A stretch of 64,000 nt of DNA, taken from assembly GCA_933207985.1 (NCBI GenBank), contig OW240921.1, positions 4,554,318 to 4,618,317 on the forward strand, in the 5' to 3' direction. How positions within the stretch are numbered: position 1 is the first letter of the stretch; each line of letters opens with the position of its first letter. The DNA comes from Pelobates cultripes (lineage: Eukaryota > Chordata > Amphibia > Anura > Pelobatidae). Below, one piece after another: positions 55,201 to 62,298 of this stretch. The notes below the pieces were generated by a model that was not told the origin of the DNA, did not search any database, and was given only the letters and a program-made list of their open reading frames with translations. Both the position numbers and the translations under genes were made by a program.

Positions 55201-57308
55201 TTCCTGGGCTACCATACGGTCTCAAAGGCAACGTAACCAATCTGGCGAACTTCAATGTGAAAAAAATGAAAAATGTAACACGCTATATTTGACTTCCCAA
55301 AACACCATAAAACCTGTACATAGGGGGTACTGTGTTACACCTGTTTTAATATAGATATATGTATTTTATTGCATTAAAAGCAAACAGTATTATGACATTC
55401 ACAGTTAAAATGTCACATAGAACTAAGAAAATTTAAAAAAAAAATCTTATATTCTCCCATTTTTTTATATTTTATTCATATTAAATTATGTTATATACCT
55501 AAATATTTGATGTTAAATGAAAGCCCTGTTTCCCCTGAATAAAATGATATATAATAAGTGTGGGTGCATTTAATATGAAGGTGAATTATGGTTGGACAGA
55601 CATATAACGCAAATGCCAGGTTTTGTTTACGTTTTGTTTTGATCACAACTTGTACATTTGGCTGCGGTCTTAAGGGGTTAAACTAACTTTATTTTTTTTT
55701 TTACAGGGGAAGCAGATCATCACTGAACCGTCTCCCTGCACTTCACACAGAACCCAGAAGCGCAGGGAAGCGGATGGTGAGTCCCTGCAGCACATGTGCT
55801 CGCTCTGACACCCTGTCAGAGCGATCGGGTGCTCTTTAACGTTAACCCCGTCATCCACGCGATTGCGGCGATCTGAGGTTAACTTTACCGCAAGATGGAT
55901 CTGGTCCGTCATTCGTCGTTAACGGTTTCCCCGCCGTGACGGACCAGCTCCATCATTCGTCCTTAAGGGGTTAAGTTAAAGACAAACAATAGCCTGCATT
56001 TTTTGTCAGGGGAATTACCGATACAATACAGGCATTTGATTAAAGGGACTCTAGTCTAGACCCTTAAAGCTTGCTGAAAAGTTTTACGTGTATAGAGTGT
56101 GTACTCTTTTTTTTTTTTGTATCCATTCACATGAGGGAAAAGAATATGTTGCTGCCGTATTAATATAAATACACATATCAAGAGGTCAGATACATATTGG
56201 GGTAGATATTTATAAAAGTTTTCTGTTTGATACAGTGATATAAAGTATTAAAAATGATGACATATATTTTGGCACCATTTAGTATTATAGAACAGAACAT
56301 TTTTATAAATCTCCCTCAGTATTTATCGGACTTTACCTAACACCTGCTGCTTTTGTGTGTCTTTTTAAATCTTAGTTTTTTTGCATTGAATGTTAGAATT
56401 CTTTTCGTTTGGTATGAACTACATCTTTTATGTATGTCTGAACTAAATGATTAATCTGAGATTCACCTGTCAATGAATAAGACGCCACAAGTAAATTACA
56501 GCTGAATAGATTCATTCGGGCGTAAAATAAAATAAATTTGATTCATTCGTGCCAGCTGAAAATAATTTGTGCAGAAGTCTATCGAATGGTGATAACAGTC
56601 CAAATAGTGTGAAACTGGAATTAAATAAACAAAATAATACATAAACATTAAATAATATCTCCAGATTGGTGATAACTCTAGCTAAACAACTTAATATTAA
56701 AAGTCATTACATACTACAGGTAGCGATGATTACTTTTGACTTTGGGTGGCTATAGGCTGTTAAAGGAACATAGTATTATAATCACTACTGCATGCTAAAG
56801 TGGTTATGGTGCCAGAAATATCCTGGTCACCCCATTGTATGTAGTCAAACCATTTTAAAATAGTTTGAATTTCTTCTTAACCGTTATGCAGTGGGTGCAG
56901 CTCCCTGTCTCCATTACGTCTTAGAGAAAGTTTCTGCTTAGAAGCATCCATTTTCTCTCCTGCGCTTAGCGGAGCAATGCAGGACTAGTTTGTTGGCTGA
57001 GATTGTCTGCTGATCACTCTCAGCCTATGAGCTAAGCCCCCACTGCTGAGCAATCTCAGACAGAAAGCTTCCAACTCTCTGTCCAATGTAGTGGAGTCAT
57101 GATGCCCCGCAGACCTGAGGTTAGTAGTTAAGTCATTCTAAAATGGCTTTAACTACTTATATCAGGGTGTGTGCCAGTGATTACAGTCCTTGTATTATTC
57201 CTGAATATGATAAATGAACACGATATTAAGGATGAATTAACACGGTATTTACTCACCACATAGGAAAGCCAAGGAAACCCACAGCTGCAGGCATTTTACC
57301 GAATCCAT
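5475..57308 (-). CDS. fcgbp: FCGBP-like secreted multi-VWD mucus protein (gene span, 24 coding exons, 3' end outside window)
   Basis: The coding sequence is a join of the 24 exons listed separately, 11,692 nt, about 3,897 residues. All junctions have GT donors and AG acceptors and compatible phases (E1/E2 phase 1, then alternating 1 and 0). Order: signal peptide, IgGFc-binding N-terminal domain, then nine VWD-C8-TIL modules. FCGBP family proteins are secreted by mucus-producing epithelia and take part in the disulfide-linked mucus gel; the role here is inferred from family. The IgGFc-binding domain right after the signal peptide separates it from zonadhesin (MAM/mucin start), alpha-tectorin (NIDO start) and gel mucins. 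The last exon seen ends in a phase-1 donor after a C8 domain, so a TIL exon should follow beyond position 1. Frogs can carry several FCGBP-like genes, so orthology to mammalian FCGBP is not proved. Confidence 0.9.
6266..7151. mobile_element. Fold-back element, 886-bp near-perfect inverted repeat
   Basis: The left arm from TATACATACATTGAGAAAAGG pairs with the right arm ending CCACCTTTTCTATATGTATG. Arms of about 400 bp match across the CCGGCTCCAATAATGG / CCATTATTGGAGCCGG segment and poly-A/poly-T runs. The centre near 6650-6770 holds two copies of TTTCGCCTTGTAAAAA. It lies in the intron between E23 and E24; no ORF inside. Confidence 0.85.
7152..8200. other. Intron sequence of unknown, probably repeat-derived origin
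   Basis: More GC-rich than the flanking intron and without a sustained coding signal; open frames are short and unconserved in appearance. It abuts the fold-back element and may be a decayed transposon, but I see no terminal repeats and cannot name a family. Confidence 0.35.
8319..8914 (-). CDS. fcgbp: E23: TIL plus start of VWD 9
   Basis: 596 nt, residues about 3509-3707, acceptor cctcctatag, donor AAA|GTAAGT. TIL domain starts [20 protein letters not shown]; linker [20 protein letters not shown] start [20 protein letters not shown]. Same length as E7 and E15. Confidence 0.94.
9334..9901 (-). CDS. fcgbp: E22: end of VWD 8 plus C8
   Basis: 568 nt, residues about 3320-3508, acceptor atattttttag, donor TGTC|GTAAGT. 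The first 33 codons contain no Met (start [20 protein letters not shown]), so a Met-first ORF begins only at 9802. It includes [16 protein letters not shown] and a C8 domain ([50 protein letters not shown]). Same length as E6 and E14. Confidence 0.93.
9955..10008 (+). repeat. Short LINE 3'-end fragment (CR1/L2-like)
   Basis: GGCTGAACTTGATGGACG followed by CTCTTTTGTAACTATGTAAC matches the conserved 3' tail seen in many frog LINE copies. The remaining intron between E22 and E21 (10009-10662) is AT-rich with nothing recognised. Confidence 0.45.
10663..11261 (-). CDS. fcgbp: E21: TIL plus start of VWD 8
   Basis: 599 nt, residues about 3120-3319, acceptor ttaatttcag, donor TTG|GTACGT. TIL domain begins [20 protein letters not shown]; linker [20 protein letters not shown] start [20 protein letters not shown]. 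Same length as E5 and E13, the second-module exons of the other sets. Confidence 0.94.
11554..12127 (-). CDS. fcgbp: E20: end of VWD 7 plus C8
   Basis: 574 nt, residues about 2929-3119, acceptor ttcttgtag, donor TGTG|GTAAGT. Start [37 protein letters not shown] has Gly in place of the first Cys of CGLC. C8 domain includes [31 protein letters not shown] and ends [10 protein letters not shown]. Confidence 0.94.
12624..12952 (-). CDS. fcgbp: E19: start of VWD 7 (diverged third set)
   Basis: 329 nt, residues about 2819-2928, acceptor tgtttatag, donor AGG|GTAAGT. It encodes [19 protein letters not shown], then [19 protein letters not shown] and [11 protein letters not shown]. It has the same no-TIL layout and near-equal length as E3 and E11 but is clearly diverged, so it opens an older third set. 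Confidence 0.93.
14101..15129. mobile_element. hAT-like non-autonomous element (unit A copy)
   Basis: Perfect 15-bp inverted ends CAGGGCCGTCTTTAA / TTAAAGACGGCCCTG at 14101-14115 and 15115-15129. Flanking octamers (CCCACAAC and CCCCCAAC) agree at most positions, as expected for an aged 8-bp target duplication. Internal TG repeats at 14583-15030. No transposase. Confidence 0.75.
14822..14892. repeat. (TG)n microsatellite
   Basis: About 30 uninterrupted TG pairs within the TG-rich interior of the hAT-like element; the unit B counterpart near 32655 has almost lost it. Confidence 0.9.
15449..15590 (-). CDS. fcgbp: E18: VWC-like linker exon (unit A)
   Basis: 142 nt, residues about 2772-2818. Copy of E10 ([17 protein letters not shown] to IVKCINK), phase-1 donor AAAG|GTAAGC. 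It joins to E19 as CINK-DPC, whereas E10 joins to E11 as CINK-GPSC. Both joins are in frame, so this donor works with either partner. Confidence 0.9.
15705..15904 (-). CDS. fcgbp: E17: TIL exon (unit A)
   Basis: 200 nt, residues about 2705-2771. Identical to E9: [20 protein letters not shown] through [11 protein letters not shown], with donor CAG|GTGTGC. A 114-bp phase-0 intron separates it from E18. Confidence 0.92.
16260..16839 (-). CDS. fcgbp: E16: end of VWD 6 plus C8 (unit A)
   Basis: 580 nt, residues about 2512-2704. Identical protein to E8: [20 protein letters not shown] start, [17 protein letters not shown]8 domain, QPWRTDAFC end. Donor TGTC|GTAAGT. Confidence 0.95.
17016..17611 (-). 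CDS. fcgbp: E15: TIL plus start of VWD 6 (unit A)
   Basis: 596 nt, residues about 2313-2511. Copy of E7: [18 protein letters not shown], linker [19 protein letters not shown] start [13 protein letters not shown]. Four replacements relative to E7: Val in DTCVSG, Glu in PPLECN, Ala in VPFAINV, Ala in RGRALV. Confidence 0.94.
17734..18301 (-). CDS. fcgbp: E14: end of VWD 5 plus C8 (unit A)
   Basis: 568 nt, residues about 2124-2312, acceptor atttttcag, donor TGCA|GTAAGT. Copy of E6 with [16 protein letters not shown] and a C8 domain ending PWRSAKFC (Lys where E6 has Arg). Confidence 0.94.
18963..20055 (-). mobile_element. hAT element with 8-bp target duplication (unit A only)
   Basis: Ends TAGTGATGT and ACATCACTA, flanked on both sides by ATCTTAAA (18955-18962 and 20056-20063), an exact 8-bp duplication typical of hAT insertion. 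The left part is the reverse complement of about 3425-3780, including the CCGGAGGGGGATCCATGG segment, so it is the same family as the element at 1-3780. A 100-base N gap (19336-19435) sits where the family's minisatellite begins. No transposase visible. Confidence 0.9.
19336..19435. other. Assembly gap, 100 N
   Basis: Exactly 100 N, a usual placeholder for a gap of unknown size. It starts right after CACCTGTCCTCA, the edge of the 91-bp minisatellite unit, so the missing sequence is probably a minisatellite array like that at 2479-3424. Confidence 0.95.
20330..20650 (-). pseudogene. L1-type reverse-transcriptase fragment
   Basis: The minus-strand translation gives [12 protein letters not shown], a stop, [20 protein letters not shown], then [29 protein letters not shown] and NYRPIS are landmarks of L1/Tx1-clade reverse transcriptase. 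Stops show decay. The hAT copy at 18963-20055 lies next to it. Confidence 0.8.
20651..20876. mobile_element. MITE with GGGATACTGTAG ends (unit A copy)
   Basis: Inverted ends AAAGGGATACTGTAG and CTACAGTATCCCTTT enclose 200 bp with no ORF. The counterpart in unit B is at 36694-36919, so the insertion predates the duplication. Confidence 0.8.
20983..22910 (-). mobile_element. L2/CR1-group LINE, frameshifted (unit A copy)
   Basis: Ends at 20983-21000 in an (ATT)n tail typical of L2-type 3' ends. The minus-strand frames carry [48 protein letters not shown] and [20 protein letters not shown] (the YADD catalytic box). Several frameshifts split the frame. Confidence 0.88.
23470..23830 (+). pseudogene. 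L1-type ORF2 C-terminal fragment (unit A copy)
   Basis: The plus-strand frame includes [31 protein letters not shown], a stop, then [19 protein letters not shown], which fits the conserved C-terminal tail of L1/Tx1-type ORF2 proteins. The unit B copy is at 39545-39905. Confidence 0.65.
24185..25312 (+). mobile_element. CR1-type LINE 3' part (unit A copy)
   Basis: The plus-strand frame 24313-24954 contains [33 protein letters not shown] (FADD catalytic box), [20 protein letters not shown] and [13 protein letters not shown]. The 3' end reads GGGCCGAATGGTTCTTATCT and closes in TTCTATGTTTCTATG, a CR1-like octamer tail. 5'-truncated. Confidence 0.85.
25313..26140. other. Intron stretch without recognised content (unit A)
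   Basis: Open frame 25805-26032 is conserved in unit B (41836-42063) only because the DNA is duplicated. No domain recognised. Possibly a decayed retroelement. Confidence 0.35.
26145..26636. mobile_element. Palindromic MITE remnant (unit A copy)
   Basis: Right end CTATAGTGTCCCTTTAAA. The two halves are partly complementary: TCCCTGCAGTCTCACTG at the left against GAGTGTGACTGCAGGGG at the right. The left terminus is lost. The unit B copy is at about 42177-42742 and carries the 72-bp TTAA-flanked insert. Confidence 0.6.
26682..27280 (-). CDS. fcgbp: E13: TIL plus start of VWD 5 (unit A)
   Basis: 599 nt, residues about 1924-2123. Copy of E5 with TIL ([18 protein letters not shown]), linker, and VWD start [13 protein letters not shown]. 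Differences from E5: Lys in ATPTKCSD and Thr in AVQVTIWNF. It is followed by an 8.4-kb intron, 1.7 kb longer than in unit B because of the hAT/L1 segment at about 18823-20530. Confidence 0.95.
27962..28532 (-). CDS. fcgbp: E12: end of VWD 4 plus C8 (unit A)
   Basis: 571 nt, residues about 1734-1923. Same splice sites and identical protein to E4: [12 protein letters not shown] start, [17 protein letters not shown]8 domain ending AEWRSLSGC. The complete CGLC motif is kept. Confidence 0.95.
28554..28945. repeat. Direct 27-bp repeats flanking a 300-bp insert-like segment (unit A)
   Basis: AGAGCAAAAAACGGGG lies at about 28567 and again at about 28894, each followed by a GAGAAT. ATCCAGTTGTA lies at the outer edges. 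The unit B equivalent is near 44705-45095. Could be an old insertion with target duplication; family unknown. Confidence 0.45.
29964..30471 (-). mobile_element. About 508-bp segment in unit A only, with tRNA-derived SINE-like head
   Basis: Unit B reads straight through this site (46117-46126). In A the segment is bounded by TAGGT on both sides. On the minus strand it contains GGTTCGAAACCC, a fit to the RNA polymerase III B box, with an A-box-like TGGTGTACTGGTAAGG about 40 nt earlier. This suggests a tRNA-derived SINE or tRNA pseudogene in the insert. A deletion in B through TAGGT microhomology is the alternative. Confidence 0.5.
30930..31261 (-). CDS. fcgbp: E11: start of VWD 4 (unit A)
   Basis: 332 nt, residues about 1623-1733, acceptor ctggctcag, donor AGG|GTAGGT. 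Near-exact copy of E3: [29 protein letters not shown], ending NENGFVR. It is the first exon of the second tandem unit in reading order. One replacement relative to E3 (Ala for Ser before MDNGKP). Confidence 0.94.
31529..31569 (-). pseudogene. Orphan 3' tail of exon E2 with intact donor
   Basis: About 40 bases match the end of E2 (compare 47108-47149), including the donor GGTG|GTAAGT. Then the match stops at the duplication junction. The piece has no acceptor and lies in the intron between E10 and E11, so it should not be spliced in. It fixes the right breakpoint of the duplicated segment inside E2. Confidence 0.88.
31911..32881. mobile_element. hAT-like non-autonomous element (unit B copy)
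   Basis: Counterpart of 14101-15129 with the same ends CAGGGCCGTCTTTAA and TTAAAGACGGCCCTG. It is shorter because the internal TG repeat is contracted, and has a 24-bp local duplication (CACCAGGGAAGCAATTCTTG region, 32328-32375) absent in unit A. Confidence 0.75.
33199..33340 (-). CDS. fcgbp: E10: VWC-like linker exon (unit B)
   Basis: 142 nt, residues about 1576-1622, acceptor atttctgtag, donor AAAG|GTAAGC. It encodes [17 protein letters not shown], then [23 protein letters not shown]. It is too short for an ordinary ORF search and was found by splice-phase reading. It splices in phase 1 to E11 of unit A, giving CINK-GPSC, so the two units are joined in frame. Twin: E18. Confidence 0.9.
33455..33654 (-). 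CDS. fcgbp: E9: TIL exon (unit B)
   Basis: 200 nt, residues about 1509-1575, acceptor caaattag with a weak pyrimidine tract, donor CAG|GTGTGC. It encodes [20 protein letters not shown] through [12 protein letters not shown] and [11 protein letters not shown]. Here the TIL domain is split from the following VWC-like segment by a phase-0 intron of only 114 bp. That split occurs in no other module and marks the end of each three-module set. Identical to E17. Confidence 0.92.
34012..34591 (-). CDS. fcgbp: E8: end of VWD 3 plus C8 (unit B)
   Basis: 580 nt, residues about 1316-1508, acceptor tcttacctag, donor TGTC|GTAAGT. It starts [20 protein letters not shown], has [16 protein letters not shown] (first Cys of CGLC replaced by Gly) and a C8 domain ([51 protein letters not shown]). 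Protein identical to twin E16. Confidence 0.95.
34768..35363 (-). CDS. fcgbp: E7: TIL plus start of VWD 3 (unit B)
   Basis: 596 nt, residues about 1117-1315, acceptor ttgctaccag, donor CTG|GTAAGA. TIL domain from [21 protein letters not shown]-like linker ([16 protein letters not shown]), then VWD start with [20 protein letters not shown]. It differs from its twin E15 at four residues (Ala/Val, Gly/Glu, Thr/Ala, Val/Ala), the most of any exon pair. Confidence 0.94.
35485..36052 (-). CDS. fcgbp: E6: end of VWD 2 plus C8 (unit B)
   Basis: 568 nt, residues about 928-1116, acceptor cttttttcag, donor TGCA|GTAAGT. It starts [20 protein letters not shown], has [16 protein letters not shown] (complete CGLC motif) and a C8 domain ending [11 protein letters not shown]. 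It is separated from E5 by a 6.7-kb intron full of repeats. The twin is E14; one replacement (Arg here, Lys there) near the end. Confidence 0.94.
36694..36919. mobile_element. MITE with GGGATACTGTAG ends (unit B copy)
   Basis: Same element and flanks as 20651-20876. In unit B it lies only about 120 bp from the breakpoint (about 36573) of the 1.7-kb difference between units. Confidence 0.8.
37030..38965 (-). mobile_element. L2/CR1-group LINE (unit B copy), longest RT frame 416 aa
   Basis: Counterpart of 20983-22910. The frame 38495-37245 is open for 416 codons from the AAFDTVDHQ region through [12 protein letters not shown] to the thumb-like end. A small duplication (TCAAGGATCT twice near 38491-38512) shifts it away from the upstream frame 38959-38492. 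Inactive. Confidence 0.88.
39545..39905 (+). pseudogene. L1-type ORF2 C-terminal fragment (unit B copy)
   Basis: Same frame as 23470-23830 with near-identical sequence, shared by descent through the tandem duplication. Confidence 0.65.
40258..41341 (+). mobile_element. CR1-type LINE 3' part (unit B copy)
   Basis: Counterpart of 24185-25312. It has Gly in place of the second catalytic Asp ([10 protein letters not shown]) and a deletion of about 46 bp near 40790 that ends the frame early. Confidence 0.85.
42458..42529. mobile_element. piggyBac-like MITE, 72 bp, unit B only
   Basis: CCCCTTAAGGACAC at the left and GTGTCCTTAAGGGG at the right are perfect inverted ends, flanked by TTAA on both sides (42454-42457 and 42530-42533). 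Unit A has a single TTAA at the matching point (near 26423), so this is a clean insertion, or a clean excision in A. A related copy is at 53893-53972. Confidence 0.9.
42788..43386 (-). CDS. fcgbp: E5: TIL plus start of VWD 2 (unit B)
   Basis: 599 nt, residues about 728-927, acceptor ctttttccag, donor CTG|GTAAGT. Domain order: TIL ([18 protein letters not shown] through [12 protein letters not shown]), a short VWC-like linker ([10 protein letters not shown] to [10 protein letters not shown]), then the VWD start with [13 protein letters not shown] and [16 protein letters not shown]. The twin is E13 in unit A, with two replacements: Arg for Lys in ATPTRCSD, and Asn for Thr in AVQVNIWNF. Confidence 0.95.
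44113..44683 (-). CDS. fcgbp: E4: end of VWD 1 plus C8 (unit B)
   Basis: 571 nt, residues about 538-727, acceptor ctccttacag, donor TGCC|GTAAGT, phase 0 to 1. It carries the second half of the VWD fold with [16 protein letters not shown], which keeps the full CGLC motif, then a C8 domain ([46 protein letters not shown]). The protein sequence is identical to that of E12 in unit A. Confidence 0.95.
46507..46838 (-). CDS. fcgbp: E3: start of VWD module 1 (unit B)
   Basis: 332 nt, residues about 427-537, acceptor ctggctcag, donor AGG|GTAGGT. It encodes a short cysteine-rich lead ([15 protein letters not shown]), then the VWD opening [29 protein letters not shown] and the strand-rich first half of the VWD fold. 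It lacks a TIL domain, marking it as the first exon of a three-module set. The twin in unit A is E11 (30930-31261); they differ at one residue (Ser here, Ala there, just before MDNGKP). Confidence 0.94.
47108..48334 (-). CDS. fcgbp: E2: IgGFc-binding N-terminal domain exon
   Basis: This 1,227-nt exon (residues about 18-426) has acceptor tcatttcag at 48335 and donor GGTG|GTAAGT at 47107. It encodes the whole FCGBP-type N-terminal domain, starting [11 protein letters not shown] and containing the family-like stretches [23 protein letters not shown] and [11 protein letters not shown]. The domain is a beta-rich extracellular module found at the start of FCGBP proteins. It ends with [11 protein letters not shown], phase 1. 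It is unique in the window apart from its last 40 bases, which recur as an orphan fragment at 31529-31569. Confidence 0.95.
48750..48806. repeat. (AT)n microsatellite
   Basis: An almost pure AT-alternating run. Further TA-rich tracts lie at 49080-49140 and 49185-49225, just outside the Ngaro terminal repeat. Confidence 0.9.
50600..51270 (-). pseudogene. DIRS/Ngaro reverse transcriptase and RNase H remnants
   Basis: Around 51195-51260 the minus strand reads [12 protein letters not shown], the YxDDF-type catalytic box with one Asp changed to Glu. Then [16 protein letters not shown] and, near 50990, [15 protein letters not shown], matching the order in DIRS-like polymerases. Near 50610-50700 comes [15 protein letters not shown] then IHCFSDN, the RNase H block. 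The pieces lie in different frames. The expected recombinase, toward 49700-50150, was not securely found. Confidence 0.75.
53893..53972. mobile_element. piggyBac-like MITE, TTAA-flanked
   Basis: TTAACCCCTTAA at the left and TCCTTAAGGGGTTAA at the right; the interior GGAATAAAAGGGAATCATGA is the reverse complement of the 42458-42529 interior. It lies inside the Ngaro region, so it landed there later. Confidence 0.85.
54033..54575. repeat. Tandem array, about 92-bp unit, six copies
   Basis: Each unit contains AAGCCTGTAGTACACC, GACCGGTAGGGGTCAG and GTAGGTGAAAATGCAGTGGT. The array is internal to the Ngaro element near its 5' repeat, and single diverged copies of CCTATAGGTGGCAGTG occur at 53538-53680. 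Confidence 0.88.
54961..55681. mobile_element. Non-autonomous repeat ending TTAAGGGGTTAA
   Basis: AT-rich sequence closing in GGTCTTAAGGGGTTAA at 55681; part of it (about 55120-55260) resembles 4600-4780. No coding potential. The remaining intron 55975-57256 is AT-rich with a possible MITE at 56758-57190 and no exon found. Confidence 0.5.
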
Positions 57309-57310
57309 GG
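57257..57310 (-). CDS. fcgbp: E1: FCGBP-like signal-peptide exon
   Basis: After the acceptor ending at 57311 the exon reads CC then ATG at 57308-57306 in a good Kozak context (CAGCCATGG). It encodes [17 protein letters not shown] plus one base, then the donor G|GTGAGT. Joined to E2 it continues [12 protein letters not shown]. This is a classical signal peptide: charged start, hydrophobic core, small residues near the likely cut. It is too short for ordinary ORF finding. The start was chosen because it is the only Met joining in frame to E2 through clean splice sites. Confidence 0.82.
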
Positions 57311-57389
57311 CTGGAGAGAAAGAGAGAAACATCGAGTTTGATCATTGATTTTCTAATAGTTCTTAAAGCCACATCCATAGATTGTTTTA

Positions 57390-57545
57390 TATTTGAAGTT
57401 GAAATAACCAGAGTATTGCAGTATATAATGATACCTTTTTATTGGACTAACATAATATTCCAAAGATGGGCTTCTGAGAGATCTCCTCTCTTCCTCAGGT
57501 CTGAAGCAATACTGCCAACTGTAATAGAGTTCATAGCTTAGCAGT
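57390..57545. repeat. Dispersed repeat fragment in the 5' UTR intron
   Basis: The block containing CCTTTTTATTGGACTAAC and CTCTCTTCCTCAGGTCTGAA looks like a conserved dispersed repeat seen in frog and fish DNA. I recognise the motif but not the family name. Confidence 0.4.
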
Positions 57546-58431
57546 AACCTTGCTACCGCCAGTGTTTGAGCTATATTTATCACGATGCTCAGTAAGCATA
57601 GACGTGTTGTTATTGATCACTGTGCAAATCGATATACTTAATAAACAATGATTTGTACTGTATTATAATCTGTGAACATACACTTTCCAAGTTGACTTTG
57701 TTCGATTATGAATGGTTCAAGTTTGACCCACCAGTTGCAATACATTGGCTTTTCTGGCTGTGATAAGATCTAATGCATGATGGAAGACTGGTTAGTTTTA
57801 ATACCAACTAGATAGTGATATGAATGTATGACTCATGATTAACACACAGTAATATCTAATGGCGTGCAATTAAATCATGCAAATTAGTGAATTGAAAATT
57901 CAGATTAGATCATTTAGATTAAAATCGTCAAGCTGTTATCATAGACGAGCTACAGATTTTTTTTGTCTTGAATTAGCTTTTTTTAGACAGTTTATTTTCA
58001 AATAAAATAAATGAGTTTCAGATTTGGAGTTTAGAGAATTCCCCACAGTACTGTATTGGAGTATTTACACATTTCAGTAATGGTAAATATTGGATACAGT
58101 AAGATAATGGTTTTCACTTAAAGACATGGTTTTCTTGTTAAAATGATTATTTCCAATATTCCTCTGACCGGCAACGTGACAGGTGGATTCTCCTACAGGA
58201 GATGGTCGATCTCTTCTTCAAATCTTTCTGAGTTAGATCCCACTAGGTTCACTAATAAGGTCTAAATTCATGGAAATAAAATAATTGGCTGTAAAACAGA
58301 CATTCCTTGTGAGCTGTACTGAATGTTTAAATGGAATTGTATGACATCTCTTAATAAGTTAAAGCAGACTGAACACATTAATCAGAGGGATATTTAGACA
58401 GATATTGATAAGATGTTAGAATTGGACGTAC

Positions 58432-58479
58432 CTGCAGGCTGGTCAGGATATGAGCTGCAGAACTCATGCACTTTATATA
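58432..58479 (-). promoter_or_regulatory. Proposed TATA box and short non-coding first exon
   Basis: Read on the minus strand, TATATAAAG lies at 58479-58471 and a strong donor CTGCAG|GTACGT has its last exon base at 58432. A transcription start about 25-30 bp after the TATA box would fall near 58450, giving a 5' UTR exon of roughly 15-20 nt. The signal-peptide exon is preceded by a pyrimidine-rich acceptor (ttctctccag) ending at 57311, which fits splicing of such a leader to CCATGG. The short exon length is the weak point; no transcript evidence is available. Confidence 0.5.
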
Positions 58480-60800
58480 GTTCCCTGTGTAAGTTAGCAG
58501 CCAATGGATGGCAGGTAGAAGAAGTCCCAGTGTAACTGGTATAGCAGGCTGGATAGTTAGTCAAACATTGAGAAGGATAAGAGTAATATGGGTGTAGTAA
58601 GAGGTAACAGAATGAAGAGGAAGAAAGGAAATAAGAAAAATATGTTTCATAAAAAAAATTTGAATTGTGATAAAGGCACTTGGAATTATTAATGGCTATA
58701 GTGTGTATGTTCAGAAGAAATGTTTAATAACAGTTTATTGAATAGGAGCATAATTTCAAGAGAAACCTTGATTATAAAAAAGATTTGATCCTGATGTCAC
58801 AGAAATAAAACACAGGTTTGAATGTATATGCATACATTGTGTCAACTATAACTGTTTATAAGACCTGAACAGTCTCAAAGGTTATTTGCATGTGTTGCAA
58901 ATGTAGCCAAGTCCCGCAGGTTATATTACAATATTACTATCCACAATGTCAGAAAGTGATGAAAGTAGAAAATGGCCAAACCACAGCCGTACCTTATCTC
59001 TCCATTCCAGTTACCTCCAAATGTACCTATCAATCAGACTCCACAAGGGTAACTCCAAATGAATACAAAATCACCTTCCAAGATAATTAAATTACACTAC
59101 CTTCATCACTTTATGTTAAAAACACATGAGATCACCATATCAGGAAATTGGGACCGCTGTCTAAAGTGTTTTGTGCTTTCAATTCACTAACCTCTCATTC
59201 CTGATATGTTTTATATTTCAACGGTGTTAAAAAAAGGCTCCCCCCTAAAAGTTTATTCACTAACATCCAAATTATAGCAAATTAAAGCCTGATTACAAAA
59301 TTCTGACTAAAAAAGCCGAGCCGTGGCGTAGCTAAGTTAGTGAATTTTGCCATAACATCACTTTTTGACACATCATCGCCATTTGGATTTCAAGTTTAGT
59401 GAATACGCTGTGCATTTTGTTATGTTTATACCAGTGTATGGTGTAGATCTGTCTATCTTTATCAATATCCACAAGGTTATGGGGAATCTGTTTTGGTGCT
59501 GACGTGAGTTTCTGGCTAAATAATGGCATAGGGTTTTGCATATCCTTGAACAGAATCAGTTGTAATTATCAAAAACTAATTAAATCAACTGAAAGCAGAG
59601 ATTTCTATAAACAATCACACATGCACACAAACACACATATACACTCACACACAAACACACATGCACACACACACACACTCACACACAAACACACACACAC
59701 AAAAACACACACACTCACACACAAACACACATACACACATGCACACACACGCATGCACACACATGCACATGCACACATTTTCCTTTGATGCCCTCCCCCA
59801 TTTGGGTCAAGTTAAGAACGACTCTTGGTTCCTCACTTTGTATATATTTTACATTATTACAGAGTAAACGTGCCCTGGCATGGTAATAATTTACAGTGGC
59901 ACATGCCAAGGACAGCTAGGGTCAGATGCCAAAAGTTGAGAGGTAAGTAGATTGTTCCTACTTAAGAATGTTGAGATATAAAAACAAGACAATGTGCACA
60001 CAAAGACGTCAGTTATAACCGAGCAATGTTCTTATAATTAAAGGAGATGATAGTCTTTTATATATCTTGAATTTACTATCAATTCCCAACCCTTCACACA
60101 TTAAATTGGATATTTTGGTATAAATTTTGAAATTCACTTTCAAATCCTGACAATTGCCACTTTAGTGAATAATTATTAGGATGAAGACAATATTCTATAC
60201 AGATAAAGTCAGATTTCATTCCTGTCCCCAGAATGATTGTTGAAATCCCAAGTGTTTATGAAAGAGTAAAAGAGAGCAAGTATCCTATTGCTGTTAACGC
60301 TATGACCTGGAGCCAGCGTTGGGGTTATTATTTTCCAACTTTAAAGGTTTCTGGTTCAGCAAGATCTGTAAAGGAATTGTTTGGGAAAAACAATAGCTGT
60401 TCATGTCAGACTATGGTCACCCAATAAATGGCATTACAATAAATTTATATTTACAATAATTCATGTGTGTGTTCCATTCTTCTGACACCGTTCATTGCCA
60501 AAATGACTTCACTATGTAACTAAATAAAGAAATAAGAAAATTCTGCCCATCCAGGTAACTCTAGAGAGCTTGAGTTGAAGCACATGACAGGGAAGAGCTG
60601 ATACTTAACTGGATCATTGCTGAACACCTAATAGCCCAGTAACAAAAATGTATTATCTTCCACCCTGTTTTCCATATCTGTATAGTGTTACAATAGAATA
60701 TGTCCAAAGCATGCACACCACCTATAATGTTTTACCCAATCTGTGTTTCAAGAACCAGTTCTTGATTGCAACCTCCTTCAATTGGCTGGGTAGTCCTATA
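58480..60800. other. Upstream flank, no gene seen
   Basis: AT-rich sequence with short non-conserved frames. About 59100-60180 shows scattered inverted words (TTTATTCACTAACATCC, AGTGAATAATTA) suggesting a decayed MITE. No exon-like or RNA gene signal. Confidence 0.5.
59616..59778. repeat. CA-rich microsatellite
   Basis: Interrupted (CA)n with ACACTCACACACAAACACAC and later ACATGCACAC periods; frames across it are low-complexity artefacts. Confidence 0.9.

Positions 60801-62298
<1,498 letters not shown>

Larger units (their letters stand above)
48428..55974. mobile_element. TTAA-bounded GC-rich element ends around the intron-1 repeat block
   Basis: TTAACCCCTTAAGGATGG at 48428 and GTCCTTAAGGGGTTAA ending at 55974 are inverted piggyBac-like ends. 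A further internal end lies at 55672-55681. Between them are an (AT)n tract, the Ngaro element and another repeat (54961-55681). Whether the outer ends belong to one element split by later insertions, or to two, is not certain. Confidence 0.5.

Noticed and set aside
58430..58467. ATG at 58467-58465 followed by an open frame to the donor at 58432
   Set aside because: It is only about 4-14 bp from the TATA box, so it should lie upstream of the transcription start.
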